Below are positions 1 through 11,166 of a stretch of DNA of 64,000 nucleotides, one piece after another (position 1 is the first letter of the stretch; each line of letters opens with the position of its first letter). Both the position numbers and the translations under genes were made by a program. The notes under the pieces were generated by a model. It saw nothing but the letters and a program-made list of their open reading frames with translations, ran no database searches and was not told the DNA's origin. Source of the DNA: Epichloe hybrida (lineage: Eukaryota > Ascomycota > Sordariomycetes > Hypocreales > Clavicipitaceae); NCBI GenBank assembly GCA_019022495.1, contig JAFEKR010000004.1, forward strand, positions 3,782,001-3,846,000, read 5' to 3'.

Positions 1-503
1 TCCTGAATGTAGCGCTCTCGCTGGGCAGTGAGCTCCTTTCGCAGGTAGGCGGAGTGCTGGTCCTTGATATACTTGACAATAGGATCCCAGCAGCGGTCGT
101 TGTTGACGAGGTCTCCGTAACCGGGCGTATCGACAATGTTGAGTCTCAGGCGAACGCCGTTCTCCTCAATCATGTGGGAGACGCTCTGAATCTCGGTGGT
201 GGAGCGAATGGCTTCATCAGGTTGCAGACGACCCTTGGAGTCCATCAAGTGCGAGGCGAAAATGGTGTTGATGAGGGTGGACTTGCCTAGACCAGTCTGG
301 CCTACATACAGGACAGGGAGGTTAGCCATCAAGAGTTTTCAAAAAGGAGCGTAAAACCACGCTACTAGCTCTTCAATGAACGTACCAACGCAGATAACGT
401 TGAATTGGAAGCCACGCTTCAACAGCTTCTTCTCGATCTGAGAAGTGATGCTGTCGAAACCGACATGGCTCTTGGGGAAGATGGTGTTTGCGGCGGCGGC
501 CAT
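1..503 (-). CDS. CDC10: Septin, CDC10/AspD type (5' part, runs off window)
   Basis: Septins are GTP-binding filament proteins that form rings and collars at septa and hyphal tips. Only the N-terminal part is present; the gene continues past base 1. Exon 1 is 386-503, intron 302-385 (donor gtacgt), exon 2 begins at 301. The protein starts MAAAANTIFPKSHVGFDSI and continues with a polybasic stretch (KKLLKRGFQF), a P-loop GQTGLGKST split by the intron, and the G3 motif DTPGYGD. The short N-terminus directly before the polybasic region, together with the wording of the P-loop, fits the Cdc10 group better than the Cdc3, Cdc11 or Cdc12 groups. The start was chosen because nothing in frame upstream looks coding. 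Septin identity is certain; the subgroup is less so. Confidence 0.9.
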
Positions 504-1306
504 TGTGTAGATCTAGTCGGCAGGGAGGGTAAAGAGCAGAGGCAACTTGAGGGAATTTCGGGGATAGCTGTTGAAGTATTCTGAGATGTATGAACTTGTC
601 CCTATTCCAAGAAAACTGGGGGATGCCTGCAGAAAGGATGAACGACGCGAAAGAAACGACGGTAGTCCGTAGATGATCACGATTACGATCAAGGGAGCGG
701 AAGTGGGAGGCGGTCGATGGGAGTTAGGCCCGTTGGCAGATCCAGAAGAAGGGGTGACTTTTTGGGGACACAGGCCAGCTTGGCTGCTCAGTGCTAACCA
801 GACTTCCTGCCAATCCCAATCGACAATTTCAATGGCAGGAAAGTGCAGGGACCAAGAAAGGGGGGAAGGGCCATCCGGGAAGTTGCTTTTGCATGGTCCA
901 CTCTCTGTCCGTGCGTTGGCCGTTTTTGATTGGCTCAATGCCTAGAGCAGGGCCACCACAAAGAAAGCTTTCGGCAGACTTTTGATGGAGGCTTTGACGG
1001 AGGCTTTTGACGGAGGTGACACGCGAGTTTGCGATCTTGATGGATTATAATAATTGTCTCTGCGACTCAAAACCCTGAACAGCTGACTCCGACGCCGCCA
1101 GTTCTGCTGACACTGACGAAGCGACGAGCTATTGAGGGATTCGACAATTGCACTTCGAACTGCCGCAGCCCAAGGATTTTCTGGGTCCTACAACTACCGT
1201 CCTGGGCCAAAGTGTTTGGCAACACTACGCTGGCACAACTTTGGATCACCGGCATACCTTATAACGACATTGCGCGAGCCTGCACGGTTCGCAAAGGCTA
1301 ATAAAA
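504..1306. other. Intergenic, divergent promoter of septin and bL32m genes
   Basis: About 800 bases between two divergent starts. The open frames here (around 513-985) have no recognisable protein character. I see no RNA gene or mobile element. Confidence 0.6.
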
Positions 1307-1749
1307 ATGGCCGCCGCCACTGCCTCTATTCTGCCTCGCATGTCGTTTCCGACATTCTTCTCTTCAGCCCGCTGGGTGACCTTTCACACTCGATACTTTA
1401 GCCCGCGACTGCTTCCTGCACTCTCGATTTCCGTACCTGGAGTTAGCTTGAATCTGCCCACGTTGCTAGGTGATATTTGGGAATCCGTTCTGCGAGCTGT
1501 GCCGAAGAATAAGGTGTCACATTCTCGCAAGAGACATAGACAAATGGCTGGAAAGGCACTCAAGGATGTGAACAGCTTGTGCAAATGTCCAGGCTGTGGT
1601 GAGACGAAAAGAACACACCGGCTTTGCCAAAGATGTCTCGAAGGTAAGCATGTGCATCTAAACCAGCGTTAGGAACATCTTAACTGACCAAATGACCAGA
1701 TATGAGACAGATGTGGCGCGATGATTACCCAGCGAATAAGCCCTTTTAA
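1307..1749 (+). CDS. MRPL32: Mitochondrial large-subunit ribosomal protein bL32m
   Basis: Structural protein of the mitochondrial 54S ribosomal subunit. Two exons, 1307-1643 and 1700-1749, with intron 1644-1699 (gtaagc...accag); 128 residues. The first 65 or so residues are a presequence rich in Ala, Ser and Arg, as expected for a protein imported and then trimmed. The bL32 core starts at SHSRKRHRQMAGKAL (about residue 71) and carries the zinc-type pairs C94-x2-C97 and C107-x2-C110. The short second exon supplies a basic/aromatic tail ending NKPF. The ATG at 1307 is the first in frame; a second Met at residue 12 could also serve. Family assignment is firm. Confidence 0.93.
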
Positions 1750-2200
1750 ATACATCATGGGGACGATGAAGAAAGACTGGACCCATGTATACCAGGAGGA
1801 GTAGTTTTTCTATTCCTAGGCATGTTCTGCATGCTATCGGCGTTTGGCTTGGATAGCCTTGCATAACTTAGGTAGAATGTAAAAGTACAAAGAATTCGCT
1901 TGCTGTTCTGTGGCATTGATGCCTCTATCGGTCCAACCTGCGAAATTGTGATGTTTGAATGGAAACGCAGGATACAAGATTAATGTAACTCGGGCAACTG
2001 GAATCCGGAACAAAGTCAACTTATCGAAGTAAACGGCCAGTGATTGACGTTGTAAGTCATGACGTCCCCAGCGCTGTAGCCGAACCGGCCCCATCATGGC
2101 AACACCAGAAAACTGCCCCACCAAACATTCAAGAGTTGTGCTCCTACATCGAGCTCAACAGAACATTGTCGGAGTCGTCCAGCCGCATGATTGACTGAAG
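1750..2200. other. Intergenic between bL32m and SKI8
   Basis: About 450 bases holding the 3' end of the bL32m transcript and the SKI8 promoter. The short frames on the minus strand (1658-2124) show no protein features. Nothing else seen. Confidence 0.6.
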
Positions 2201-3417
2201 ATGGTGAGGAAATTAATCATCTTTCTCGTCGTGCAGTGCAGTACTGACCAGGCCTTTTAGTCAAAACAATATTTGACGACCCATACTGTGGATGATGGTA
2301 CACTCACTGCAATCTTGCTGCCCCGCCATTACCAGGCCACGACTCTTCTCGAGCATCCGCAAACAAAACTGACACAATGTTCCAGCTCATATAACAGACA
2401 TCTTCTCACTGGCTGCGACGCCTAGGGCAGTACTGTCGGCGGGAGGGTCATCGACTCTCCATGTCCACGATACCACAGATCCCTCATATCCACTGAAGCA
2501 GTCCATCTCTGACACCCACAAGCTTGGCTGCCACCACATTTGTACATCGAGAAATGGTAGAGTCGCCGCCAGCGCGGGCTTTGGAGGCGAGGTGAAACTC
2601 TGGGCCTTGAATCAAGACACCGGAGAGTGGTCAGGCAACGGTGAAATCACTGGACCTTCCGTCAAACCTGGCGAGGTTTGGGCCATAGCCCTCAGTGAAG
2701 ATGGCTCGTATCTCGCCAGCACAACAAACGATGGGCGGATCAACGTTTGGGACATCAAAGACGAAAGTAAGACCAAGATTCAAGAGTATGAGACAGGAAA
2801 CGCTGGGTCAGGCAGTTTTGGCATGAGCATCGATCTCAGCAGGGACGGCAAATATACTGCCAGCGGGCATCAAAATGGAGCCGTTTACATTTTCAACAAC
2901 GACACGGGACGAATCTCGTATTCCCTATCAGGTACGGTCTCTGGCGGTGACCCGCAAAACGAACAGGCCGAAAGACATGCCCGGAGCAGTTCAAAAGAAG
3001 AAAGAGACAAGACAAGAATCAGACTAACCACGGCGGCATGTGGCAGGTTTGGCAAAGCCAGTTCGAGCCGTGGCATTTTCGCCTGCTAGCACAAGGCTAG
3101 CCGCCGCTGGTGATGCAGGAATTATTGCTCTCTACGATATGAAGCACGGCGAGCACGTTGGCAACCTGACTGGCCATTCGTCTTGGATCACGACCATCGA
3201 CTGGAGTGACACGGGAGAGTATCTGCTTAGCGGGTCGATGGACGGTAAAGTCAAGGTGTGGTCTGTTGAGCGCAGTACGTGTGTGGCCACACATAGTGAG
3301 ACAGACAAGGCATTGTGGGCAGTAAGATGGTTGCCCAAGACTGGCAAGAGCGAGATGTTCTGCACCGCGGGCGCGAACCGAAGCATCTGCTTTTACCGAG
3401 AGGCAACTGGAAGCTGA
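2201..3417 (+). CDS. SKI8: Superkiller protein SKI8 (WD40)
   Basis: WD-repeat subunit of the Ski2-Ski3-Ski8 complex that feeds mRNA to the cytoplasmic exosome; in several fungi it also acts in meiotic recombination (Rec14). Model: 2201-2203, 2261-2297, 2386-2931, 3047-3417, giving 318 residues. The protein begins MSKQYLTTHTVDDA, then shows repeated WD-type blades, for example GEVKLW, GRINVWD, GAVYIF, GIIALYD, GKVKVW and the closing RSICFYRE. The first coding exon is only the ATG, followed at once by gtgagg; intron 1 has a TACTGAC branch site and a ttttag acceptor. The start HxxDIFSL resembles Ski8 of yeasts. Length is close to the S. pombe protein and shorter than the S. cerevisiae one. Confidence 0.9.
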
Positions 3418-3852
3418 GTCTAGCATGGCATGAACATGAATACCAGAAATAGTATTGCTCCCGAAAGAGTTACGTATGTTGCATTGCATCTGAGGAGTTT
3501 GTAGATTTCAAGCATCCAAAATTCCCATTGCCCTCGGAGTAATCCGTACCAAGAGGGGCACGTGATGGCGTTCCAATCTCGCGTTGCCCCGCCAAAAAGG
3601 CAGCCAACCTAATCCGTACTAATGTGTTGTCCAACCGTCATTCAGCCCACTTTCCACCAGTCGTAGCCGTTAACCAACATCCCTTCCTCGAATCTGTTGT
3701 CCCTTTTTGTTGCGATCCGTTGACGACTACATCGTGCTCGCTGAAAAAAAATATCATCTTAACCGGGGAATTATCAGAACAAATAGTTATCTTGGCACCA
3801 TTTTGACGATTTTCATTATTCTACAATCACATCCCATATCACCACATTCGTC
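3418..3852. other. Intergenic, POLD4 promoter
   Basis: About 430 bases. It contains the interrupted inverted element CGGAGTAATCCG at 3536-3547 and an AATCCGTACT at 3611-3620, members of the window-wide CGGA/TCCG motif group. No coding potential seen. Confidence 0.6.
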
Positions 3853-4537
3853 ATGCCTACGACGAGACGCTCAACCGGAGCCGCTCGCGGCCGCACAGGT
3901 CCTACCAAGGGCCAATCCACCATCAGCTTTACTAACAAAGTCACCAAAGCTGTACCCAAAGATGTCAAGAGTCTCGTTACGCCATCAAATACGACCAGAA
4001 TCGAAGTACCTCAGAGACCGAAGCCAGTAGAGACGAAAATTGAAGAAGAAGAGGTTGTTGTCGGCAAGAACGAAGAAGAAGACGACGATGAGGAGGAGGA
4101 GGAACAGCCGCTGGAGACAGATGTTCCAGAAAAGTCTGAAGCAGAGATCAAGGCCGAGACGTTGACAGATTCGCACATCGACAAGTACTGGAGGGGCATT
4201 GAGAAGGAACGCAAAGCGCCGAGAGTGCACCAGGAGGGCTTGTCTGTGAATGACAAGGTATTGCGATACTTTGACGTGAGCTCACAATATGGGGTAAGTG
4301 GCATCAAGTTCGACACATCTATTCAGGGAGCTGGAGCTAATTCTATTTCCTTTTACTGTGATGCAGCCTTGCATTGGAATTGACCGCACGAGGAGATGGG
4401 AAAGAGCAGAGCGTCTCGGGCTAAACCCCCCAATTGAGGTACTGGCAGTCTTGTTGAAAGAGCACAAGAAACCTAGTGGTGGGGTGGAAACGGCACAGAT
4501 GGACAACATTCTCAATTCAATTGCCATTGGGTCATGA
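3853..4537 (+). CDS. DNA polymerase delta small subunit (POLD4/Cdm1)
   Basis: Fourth, smallest subunit of DNA polymerase delta, which stabilises the complex and contacts PCNA. Exons 3853-4293 and 4367-4537, intron 4294-4366 (gtaagt...atgcag), 203 residues. An N-terminal PIP-box, QSTISFTN, lies near residue 23. It is followed by a long low-complexity acidic linker (EEEDDDEEEEE, about residues 75-90). The conserved C-terminal domain begins near HIDKYWRGIE, runs through DVSSQYGPCIGIDRTRRW across the splice, and ends with a helix rich in NPPIEVLAVL. This PIP-box, acidic linker and YGPC...R-W layout is typical of the family. It shares PCNA as partner with the RFC3 product encoded 9 kb away, but the two genes are not linked functionally by position. 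Confidence 0.9.
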
Positions 4538-4766
4538 GTTACAACGAATACGAAACCTTTTATGAGTTTGGGATCACAGGAAATACTTCATGTTGGGATG
4601 GCGTGCGTTTGCTTTATTAGAAGTTCATGTTAGTGTAATTGCTTGGGACAATCGGAAATTTCAGTGCAGCAGGTCTAAATCTATTCTATTCTATTTCAAT
4701 CATGACGAATGTTACTATCATATGCTTGTATGCTTTGGGGCATGGTGTATTCTATTTAAGGTCTGG

Positions 4767-6095
4767 CTAGTACCAGATGCTTCGAGTTCTGTGATGAGGA
4801 AACGGTTCTCTGCCAGCGGCTTCCAGCTCTTTCATGCGGTCGTATAAAAAGAAGTCTATAAGGATTGCGTTGACCTCGGAACCAGGGTGGTGACGCAAGA
4901 TCTCACGCCGTATCAGCTCCACACACCAGATGCTACACGCTACACGGTATTAGCAAGGTCTGCTCGACTGGAGGAATCCCGACTGGGAAAAGAAGCGACG
5001 TACCCCTCAGTTGCATTTCCCATCGATCGCCACTTCTAAACATCTTCTTGTCCTTGATTGCCGCCGCCACCGGAGGACTGCAGTACAGCGCCCCGAGCGT
5101 GATGAGAATCTGCGGTATGCGGTAATCGGCAAACATGGTAATCTTGTCAATGTCGTAGAACTCGCCGTATGTCTCACCCCCAAAGCAGGCCCAGAGGTCA
5201 GCAACAAGAATTTGAGCACGCTTTAGAAACCGGACGGGCTTATTCCTCCCTTCAAACTTGTGCTCGTCACGGAAACAGGAGAAGTCTCGCGCAAGAAGGT
5301 TGACCAACTCGGCGGCAGAGCCGTTGGCTGCGTCTACGACGTTGGCAATGGAGCAATTGTACCGCTGGGGACGTTGTCAGAAAGAACAAGACAAGAGACA
5401 TTACGATTGGGAAAAAAAAAAAAAAGAAAAAAAAAAGGAATGGGTGCAATTACCTCGTAGAGTACTCGGCCGCTCTCTCTCAAGCAGTCGAGTCTTTCCT
5501 GCAGCAGGGGCATCTCCTCGTCTGTTGACGACCTGAACACGTACCGCAGGGACTCCAAGTTGCACTCTTCTTCGTTTTGCCAGTAGTGTGGATCCGTGAT
5601 TGGGATATCTATGAGTAATAACGAAATGAGCAAGGAAGAGATTGTGCAGTTGCTGATATTGTTTCAGAGCTGTATAAACTCACCGTCCTCCAGAGCCCGC
5701 TGCATGGCCGCAACCAGACTCCAATAGCCAGTCCATCGCTTCCCCTTGTATTCAATGGCAAAACGTTCCTCGTCGGGGAGTTCAGACCAGAACGAAAAGT
5801 TCAGCAAGTCCATGGTGAAAATGAAGGCGACAGTGCTCTCATCCTTGGCCTTGGGGTGCAAGTCGTGCTCTGACCATGTTGCTGTGGAATAACCCTTCTC
5901 CTGCATTTGCGAATAGATCGTCTTGGCAGCATTCTTGGTTGCCCGCATGTCAATGGCGACATCGATGCCTTGATCGTAGACATACTCGGCACCCTCAAGA
6001 ACACCCGTGTCTGCTTCTTCTTCTATAGTCAGCTTGCCTTGCAAATGCTGGCGGAGCAGCTCGAGGAGTTCAGGGTCCGCTCCATCGTCAGACAT
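4767..6095 (-). CDS. Queuosine salvage protein (QNG1/DUF2419 family)
   Basis: Family members are N-glycosylases that release queuine from queuosine 5'-phosphate, so that the base can be reused at the tRNA wobble position. Four exons on the minus strand: 5684-6095, 5454-5608, 5004-5364, 4767-4939; 366 residues, near the usual 340. The model closes in frame across all three introns. Conserved stretches include a YWSLVAAMQRAL-type helix, an FRDEH...G..V.F.KRAQIL region, LW..FGG followed by FADYRIPQIL, and a C-terminal SIWCVELIRREI segment. Exon 4 uses the acceptor at 4940; a second AG nearby would break the frame. Start at 6095 (MSDDGADPELL) is preferred over in-frame codons upstream, which read as low-complexity leader. 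Intron 2 contains a long A/T-run. Confidence 0.88.
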
Positions 6096-6874
6096 TTTCT
6101 TTTTGGGGGAGGTGAGCCAACAGCGGCAGTGACGGGAAAGGACGAGGGTACGAGACAAAAAAAGTGGTCTTTCGATGAATCGGAACCGCGAGATGACAAG
6201 TTTACAATTGATTGGCGGTGGCGAAGATAGATGGCATTTATCGCGACAATGGATTCGGCGGTGGTCAAGGATGAAAAAAAAAAAAGAAAAAGAAAAAAAA
6301 GAACAAAGGTTTACTCTACATTGCGAGTGGCCCAATCGGAATGGCACAAGTGCTCGGTCGCAGCGAAGCGTGTCATGGGAAGAACGTCAATTCGTTACAT
6401 TGCCTGTTCTTATAGCGAAGCCTGGTGATCTATCTTCGAGCCATGGGCTTGAATCGAGAATTTGGGCAATGAATATTGCTAACTCTCCCCTCTTTCAATT
6501 GATATTTCCTGCAATTACATCGATGAATCCATCATCACTTGCTGAGTCCCTACGTTAAAGTTACACTTTACCTCACTCCCACAAAACTTGTGAAACATGC
6601 TGCGGTGGGACCCCAAGCGGCAGTCGTCTAGACGCAAGGCAGCCAATCAAAGCCTCCCCTGTCCACTGTCAGGAATTCGGTATTGAATCCCTGGCATATG
6701 CATATCCGGCTTCTTCCAATTGGTCGCGACTCGTCGTTGTCATCCAGAGCAAAGCAGGTTATCGACAACGACCAACGTTCCCCGTCCCTTCTCGTCTGCC
6801 CCGACTGACTCGCCACGTCGTCTTCTTCGTCCTCTTCGTCATCGAATTGATCTCGTCAAGGGGCGACCGCGGCC
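6096..6874. other. Intergenic, divergent promoter of queuosine-salvage and UBA2 genes
   Basis: About 780 bases with an A-rich run near 6270-6300. The frames on both strands lack protein features. No RNA gene recognised. Confidence 0.6.
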
Positions 6875-9575
6875 ATGGACGCCCCAAACCAAGTCAGCCA
6901 ACAAGAGGCCGCGCAGCCGACAGCTGCACCAGCTGGTACAGCTGCTCCTGTTGACGCCCTTGCCGGTCAAACAGCCAAGCCATCCTCCTCCAACGCGACA
7001 GAGCATCAATCACAAGTTCAGGAACAATACCCGCCTCCCCAAGTCCATCAGACGCAGAATGCGCAGCCATCAGCCCCGAACCAGCAGCCGACACAGCCAA
7101 ATCCGAATCAACGGAATCCCGCCGCTCAACAGCGACAGCGAGTGATGGCGAGAGACCGATATAACCACCAGTCGCTTGGCGCGTCCTTGAACTCATCTGT
7201 GAAACAGGTACGTTCGGTTTTGGCGTCCCCAATTCTCCGCCCGAAAACCTTGAATGCCTCGAATGTAGAACATCATTGTGCTCGTTTATAATCGATGCAC
7301 CAAGACTCGTAAACAGATCATGTTGGATGCGCCACGACAAAATTCGAATCATGAATAATGGGATCCACGCTAACCATTCTGCTGATATATAGGCGCGCGT
7401 GCTGATGGTTGGAGCTGGAGGAATTGGTTGCGAATTACTGAAGAACCTCGTCCTCACTGGCTTCGCCGAAGTCCATATTGTCGATCTCGACACCATCGAT
7501 CTATCGAACCTGAACCGACAATTTTTATTTCGACAAGAGCACATTAAAAAGTCAAAAGCCTTGGTTCGTTGCAGTTTTCCGTGTTCTTGGGCCGAGACTG
7601 AGAAAATGAAACGAAGACTAATTATTATCGACCAGGTTGCGAAAGACGCCGCCACCAAGTTCAATCCCAACGTCAAGATTGTTGCCCATCACGCCAACAT
7701 CAAAGACGATGAATTCACCGTTTCCTGGTTCAAAGATTTCAGCATTGTCTTCAACGCTTTGGATAATCTAGAGGCTCGACGACACGTCAACAAGATGTGT
7801 CTTGCCGCAGACGTCCCTTTGATTGAGAGCGGAACCACCGGTTTCAACGGTCAGGTTCAGGTGATCAAGAAGCACTCCACCGCATGCTACGACTGCACAC
7901 CGAAAGATACGCCTAAATCCTTTCCTGTCTGCACGATACGAAGCACACCGAGCCAGCCAATTCACTGCATTGTCTGGGGAAAGAGCTATTTACTAAAGTA
8001 TTGAGCACCTGTCTGTATGCACCTGAGAGAGAGCAAATATTCTGACATTTCATTCAGTGAAGTATTTGGCGTCAGCGAAGATGAATCCGCATTTGACCAT
8101 TCAGATGATGCAGAGAACGGCAAGTCCACCTGCAATTACGTCCTTGGGTTAGCTCTCCGGTATGCTAACCGTACGTGTTCACAGCAAGCGAGATCGAAGA
8201 GCTCAAAAAAGAATCCGAGGCCCTGAAGAAGATTCGAGATGCTGTTGGAACAGACAACTTCCCACAGATGCTCTTTGACAAAGTTTTCTACAGCGATATC
8301 GAGAGACTACGATCTGTCGAAGACATGTGGAAATCGAGGAGGAAGCCTGAGCCTCTCAAATATGAGACCGTGTACACCCAAGCCACCGAAGCTGTGGCAT
8401 CCAAGGATCAGGTTTTGAGTGATGGCCAGCGAGTCTGGACTCTCGAAGAGAATCTCGTGGTGTTCAAAGACAGCCTTGACCGATTAAGCAAGCGAATACT
8501 GGACCTCAAGAAGGCAAAGGACCCAGCCGAAGCCGAGCCTATCATCACGTTTGACAAGGACGATATTGACACACTAGATTTCGTGGCCTCGGGCGCGAAT
8601 ATAAGGTCAACTATTTTCGGAATCGATCGCAAATCGAGGTTTGATATCAAGGAAATGGCTGGCAATATAATCCCTGCCATCGCCACAACGAACGCGATCG
8701 TCGCGGGCTTATGCGTTTTGGAGGCATTCAAGGTCCTCAAGGGAGATTATGGCCAAGCCAAAGAAGTATGATTTTTGATTGAGAAGGCGCCAAGCTTTTG
8801 AAATTCTAGACTAATTTGTGTTTTGCACAGGTATTCTTGACTCCATTTGCCGCAGCTCGCTTGCTTGCTCCGGACACCTTGCGACTGCCAAACCCAGATT
8901 GCCCCGTTTGCGGGGTCTTCAATATTTCCATCAAAGCGGATCTGTCCAGAGCGACGCTGAATGATGTGGCTGAGGATATTGTTAAGACGCAGCTAGGGTT
9001 TGATGATAAAGAGTTTGTTCTCAGCAACGAAGTTGGCATCATGTATGACGTTGATGAGACAGAGAATTTACCCAAGAAGCTATCAGATCTCGGTCAGTGT
9101 GTCTTTGGTGTGTGGTCATCCTCGCGACGGACAGCTGACACGTTTCACCAGGCATCAAGGGAGGCAGTTTCCTCACTGTTGTTGATGAGGATGATGAAGA
9201 ACCATTCGTGAATATCGTGATCGACGTCGAGGACAGGTATGTAGCAATTATGGGTGTGAATAGATCCGACTCTAACTGAATTCATGCAGCATCATTGATG
9301 AGAACGACAAGCCGGTTCAGCCCAAATTCGAAGGAAGCCTCAAGATCCCCAGAAAACCAACGAAGGCAGCGGTGACCAATGGCGATGCCAACGGCATGCA
9401 GCAGAATGGAACCAAGACTTCTCAGCCAGGTCCCGAGACCGAGAGCAAAGGCGTCAAACGAGCGCACCCCGGGGACGACGCCCCGCCGACCAAGAAAGCC
9501 AAGCTCACCACTGACGACGAGGATGTAGTCGTTGTGCAAGATGCCGGAGGTGCCATTGTCATTGACGATGACTGA
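6875..9575 (+). CDS. UBA2: SUMO-activating enzyme subunit UBA2
   Basis: Catalytic half of the SUMO E1 (with AOS1): it adenylates SUMO and takes it as a thioester before passing it to UBC9. Eight exons: 6875-7207, 7393-7563, 7636-7997, 8058-8119, 8185-8765, 8831-9092, 9152-9236, 9290-9575; 713 residues. The ThiF fold begins [14 protein letters not shown], with the [16 protein letters not shown] nucleotide loop. The active cysteine lies in [11 protein letters not shown]; zinc pairs are CYDC and DCPVC. The C-terminus has a basic KR...KKAK nuclear signal and an acidic VVVVQD...IVIDDD tail. The 90 codons before the Met at 7145 are Gln/Pro/Ala-rich and absent from typical UBA2; counted from 7145 the catalytic Cys is residue 177. 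Intron 4 (8120-8184) has a GC donor (gcaagt). The stop lies 58 bases from the convergent neighbour's stop. Confidence 0.94.
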
Positions 9576-9633
9576 AATTGACGCGAATATCACGACGACA
9601 ACGATGACGACGATGGGATTTTGGCTGCTGTCA

Positions 9634-10866
9634 TTACGCAGCACTTAGACCTCCGTCGAGGTTGAGAACGCAGTTGTTGGCAAATGCGTTGGTGGCCAAG
9701 AATACTGCAGCATCCGCCACTTCGGCGGGATGCGCTACACGATTCAGAGGCGTATCCTTGAGATAGGCCTGTTGTAGCTCAGGTTTCAGATCTGGTAGGG
9801 GACTTATCAGTCGGGCTCCTTTTCTCTCTGTTTTCTGCCTTTTGTTTTCTGCTTCTTTCTTTGTCCTCGACATTCGAGTGTTGAGTGACGCCGAAAAGAG
9901 GCATTTGTGAACTATATCTCGAGGAACAAGACTTACGATTCCACATGGAGCTCTCCACCCAACCTGGTAGAAGAGCATTTACACGGATAGAACGGGATGC
10001 CATCTCTCGGCAGAGGGCACGGGTAAAGCCTGCAATATTTGGCTTGAGTTAGCTTTGGATTCAGCTTTCGCTGTGTATAAATAGGGCATCTTTTGATTAG
10101 GGAATTTTTTTCTTGTTCCACCGAGTGAGGATAGGTAGGAATGACGAATGGTATCACGGAGACAAGACGTACCAACTACACCTGCCTTGGAGGCAGTGTA
10201 AGCAGTGACACCAAGGCCAGCCTTTGTAGCCATGAGACTGGAGACATTGATGATACATCCTGTTTGTTGTCATTGGTTGTCGAACCTTTTCGTGTTCTTC
10301 ACTATTGCACAACCGGTAACGGTCACATACCGTTCTGGCTCACCCTGGCATGCTTGCACACGAGCATCGTAGCCAAGAGATTTGTATCAACGATGCTGGC
10401 CAACGCCTCGTCCGATGTCCGTTTCAAAAGCGTTGTCTGCGAAATCCCCGCGCAATTGACAAGTATATCCATTGGCCCAACGGCTCCTCCCTTTCATGTA
10501 GCATGACATGTCAGCAAACATACATGTCATACATATCATTCACAGCACCACCCACACCACAATGCAAGGGAAACCGGGCACTCGTACTTGGATCTCACGC
10601 GGCCCAAACACGTCCTTGATGCTCGCTCTATCTGCCACATCCAACTTGATGAATTGGTGAGAAGACGGACCATCTGAAGAGGAAGAGGCGGAGCTGCCTT
10701 TGGTGAAAGGGTCAAGTTGGGGCTCGAGCTTGACGCGAGCCTGGACGGCTGTGCGGCCGAGGAGAGACACGACGGCGCCTTGGGCGGCGAATGCGCGGGC
10801 AATGTGGGAGCCTATTATTCCGGTGGCGCCTACCACGACAGCGTGTTTGCCGGAGAGGAGGGACAT
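9634..10866 (-). CDS. Short-chain dehydrogenase/reductase, FabG-like (3-oxoacyl-ACP reductase type)
   Basis: NAD(P)H-dependent SDR; the closest type is the beta-ketoacyl reductase of type II (mitochondrial) fatty acid synthesis, but substrate is not provable here. Five exons: 10588-10866, 10331-10490, 10173-10259, 9937-10029, 9634-9791; 258 residues, a normal SDR length. Seen in order: the Rossmann motif VVVGATGIIGSHIA near residue 12, the LDVAD loop, ILVNCAG, the catalytic Ser in CIINVSSLM, YTASK (Tyr and Lys of the active site), the RSIRVNALLPGWVES helix, and a C-terminal AVFLA...LNLDGGLSA. Start at 10866 was chosen; an upstream in-frame Met falls in a CATGTG repeat. No clear mitochondrial presequence is visible, which weakens the mitochondrial assignment. 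Confidence 0.85.
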
Positions 10867-11166
10867 GATGAAGTTGGCGGTGATATTGTGTGTTGATGAT
10901 GCATGTGCATGTGCATGTGCATGTTGCATGTGCGAGAGTTGAGGTTTCTCCTGCTGTTGAAGCTGGATTGGGAAAGTGGGTCTCGCGTACGTGCATGATA
11001 CGCATGATACGCATGATACAGAATCAGGATACAGTACGGATTACGGATCCGTACAGCACTTTTTATTAATTTTTAGCTGTTACTAGCGCTTTCAAAGCTT
11101 CCCCGTTGACCCTCGATTCTACCCAAGTCTGCCGCTCGCTCATCCGGCTGCGATTTTCTTCCCACC
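10867..11166. promoter_or_regulatory. Short divergent promoter with tandem repeats and a TACGGATCCGTA palindrome
   Basis: Only 300 bases separate the reductase and phosphatase starts. Inside are a GCATGT-type array (10901-10930), three perfect head-to-tail copies of the 9-mer GCATGATAC (10993-11019), and a perfect 12-base palindrome TACGGATCCGTA (11042-11053). A regulatory role is inferred only from position and symmetry. Confidence 0.5.
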
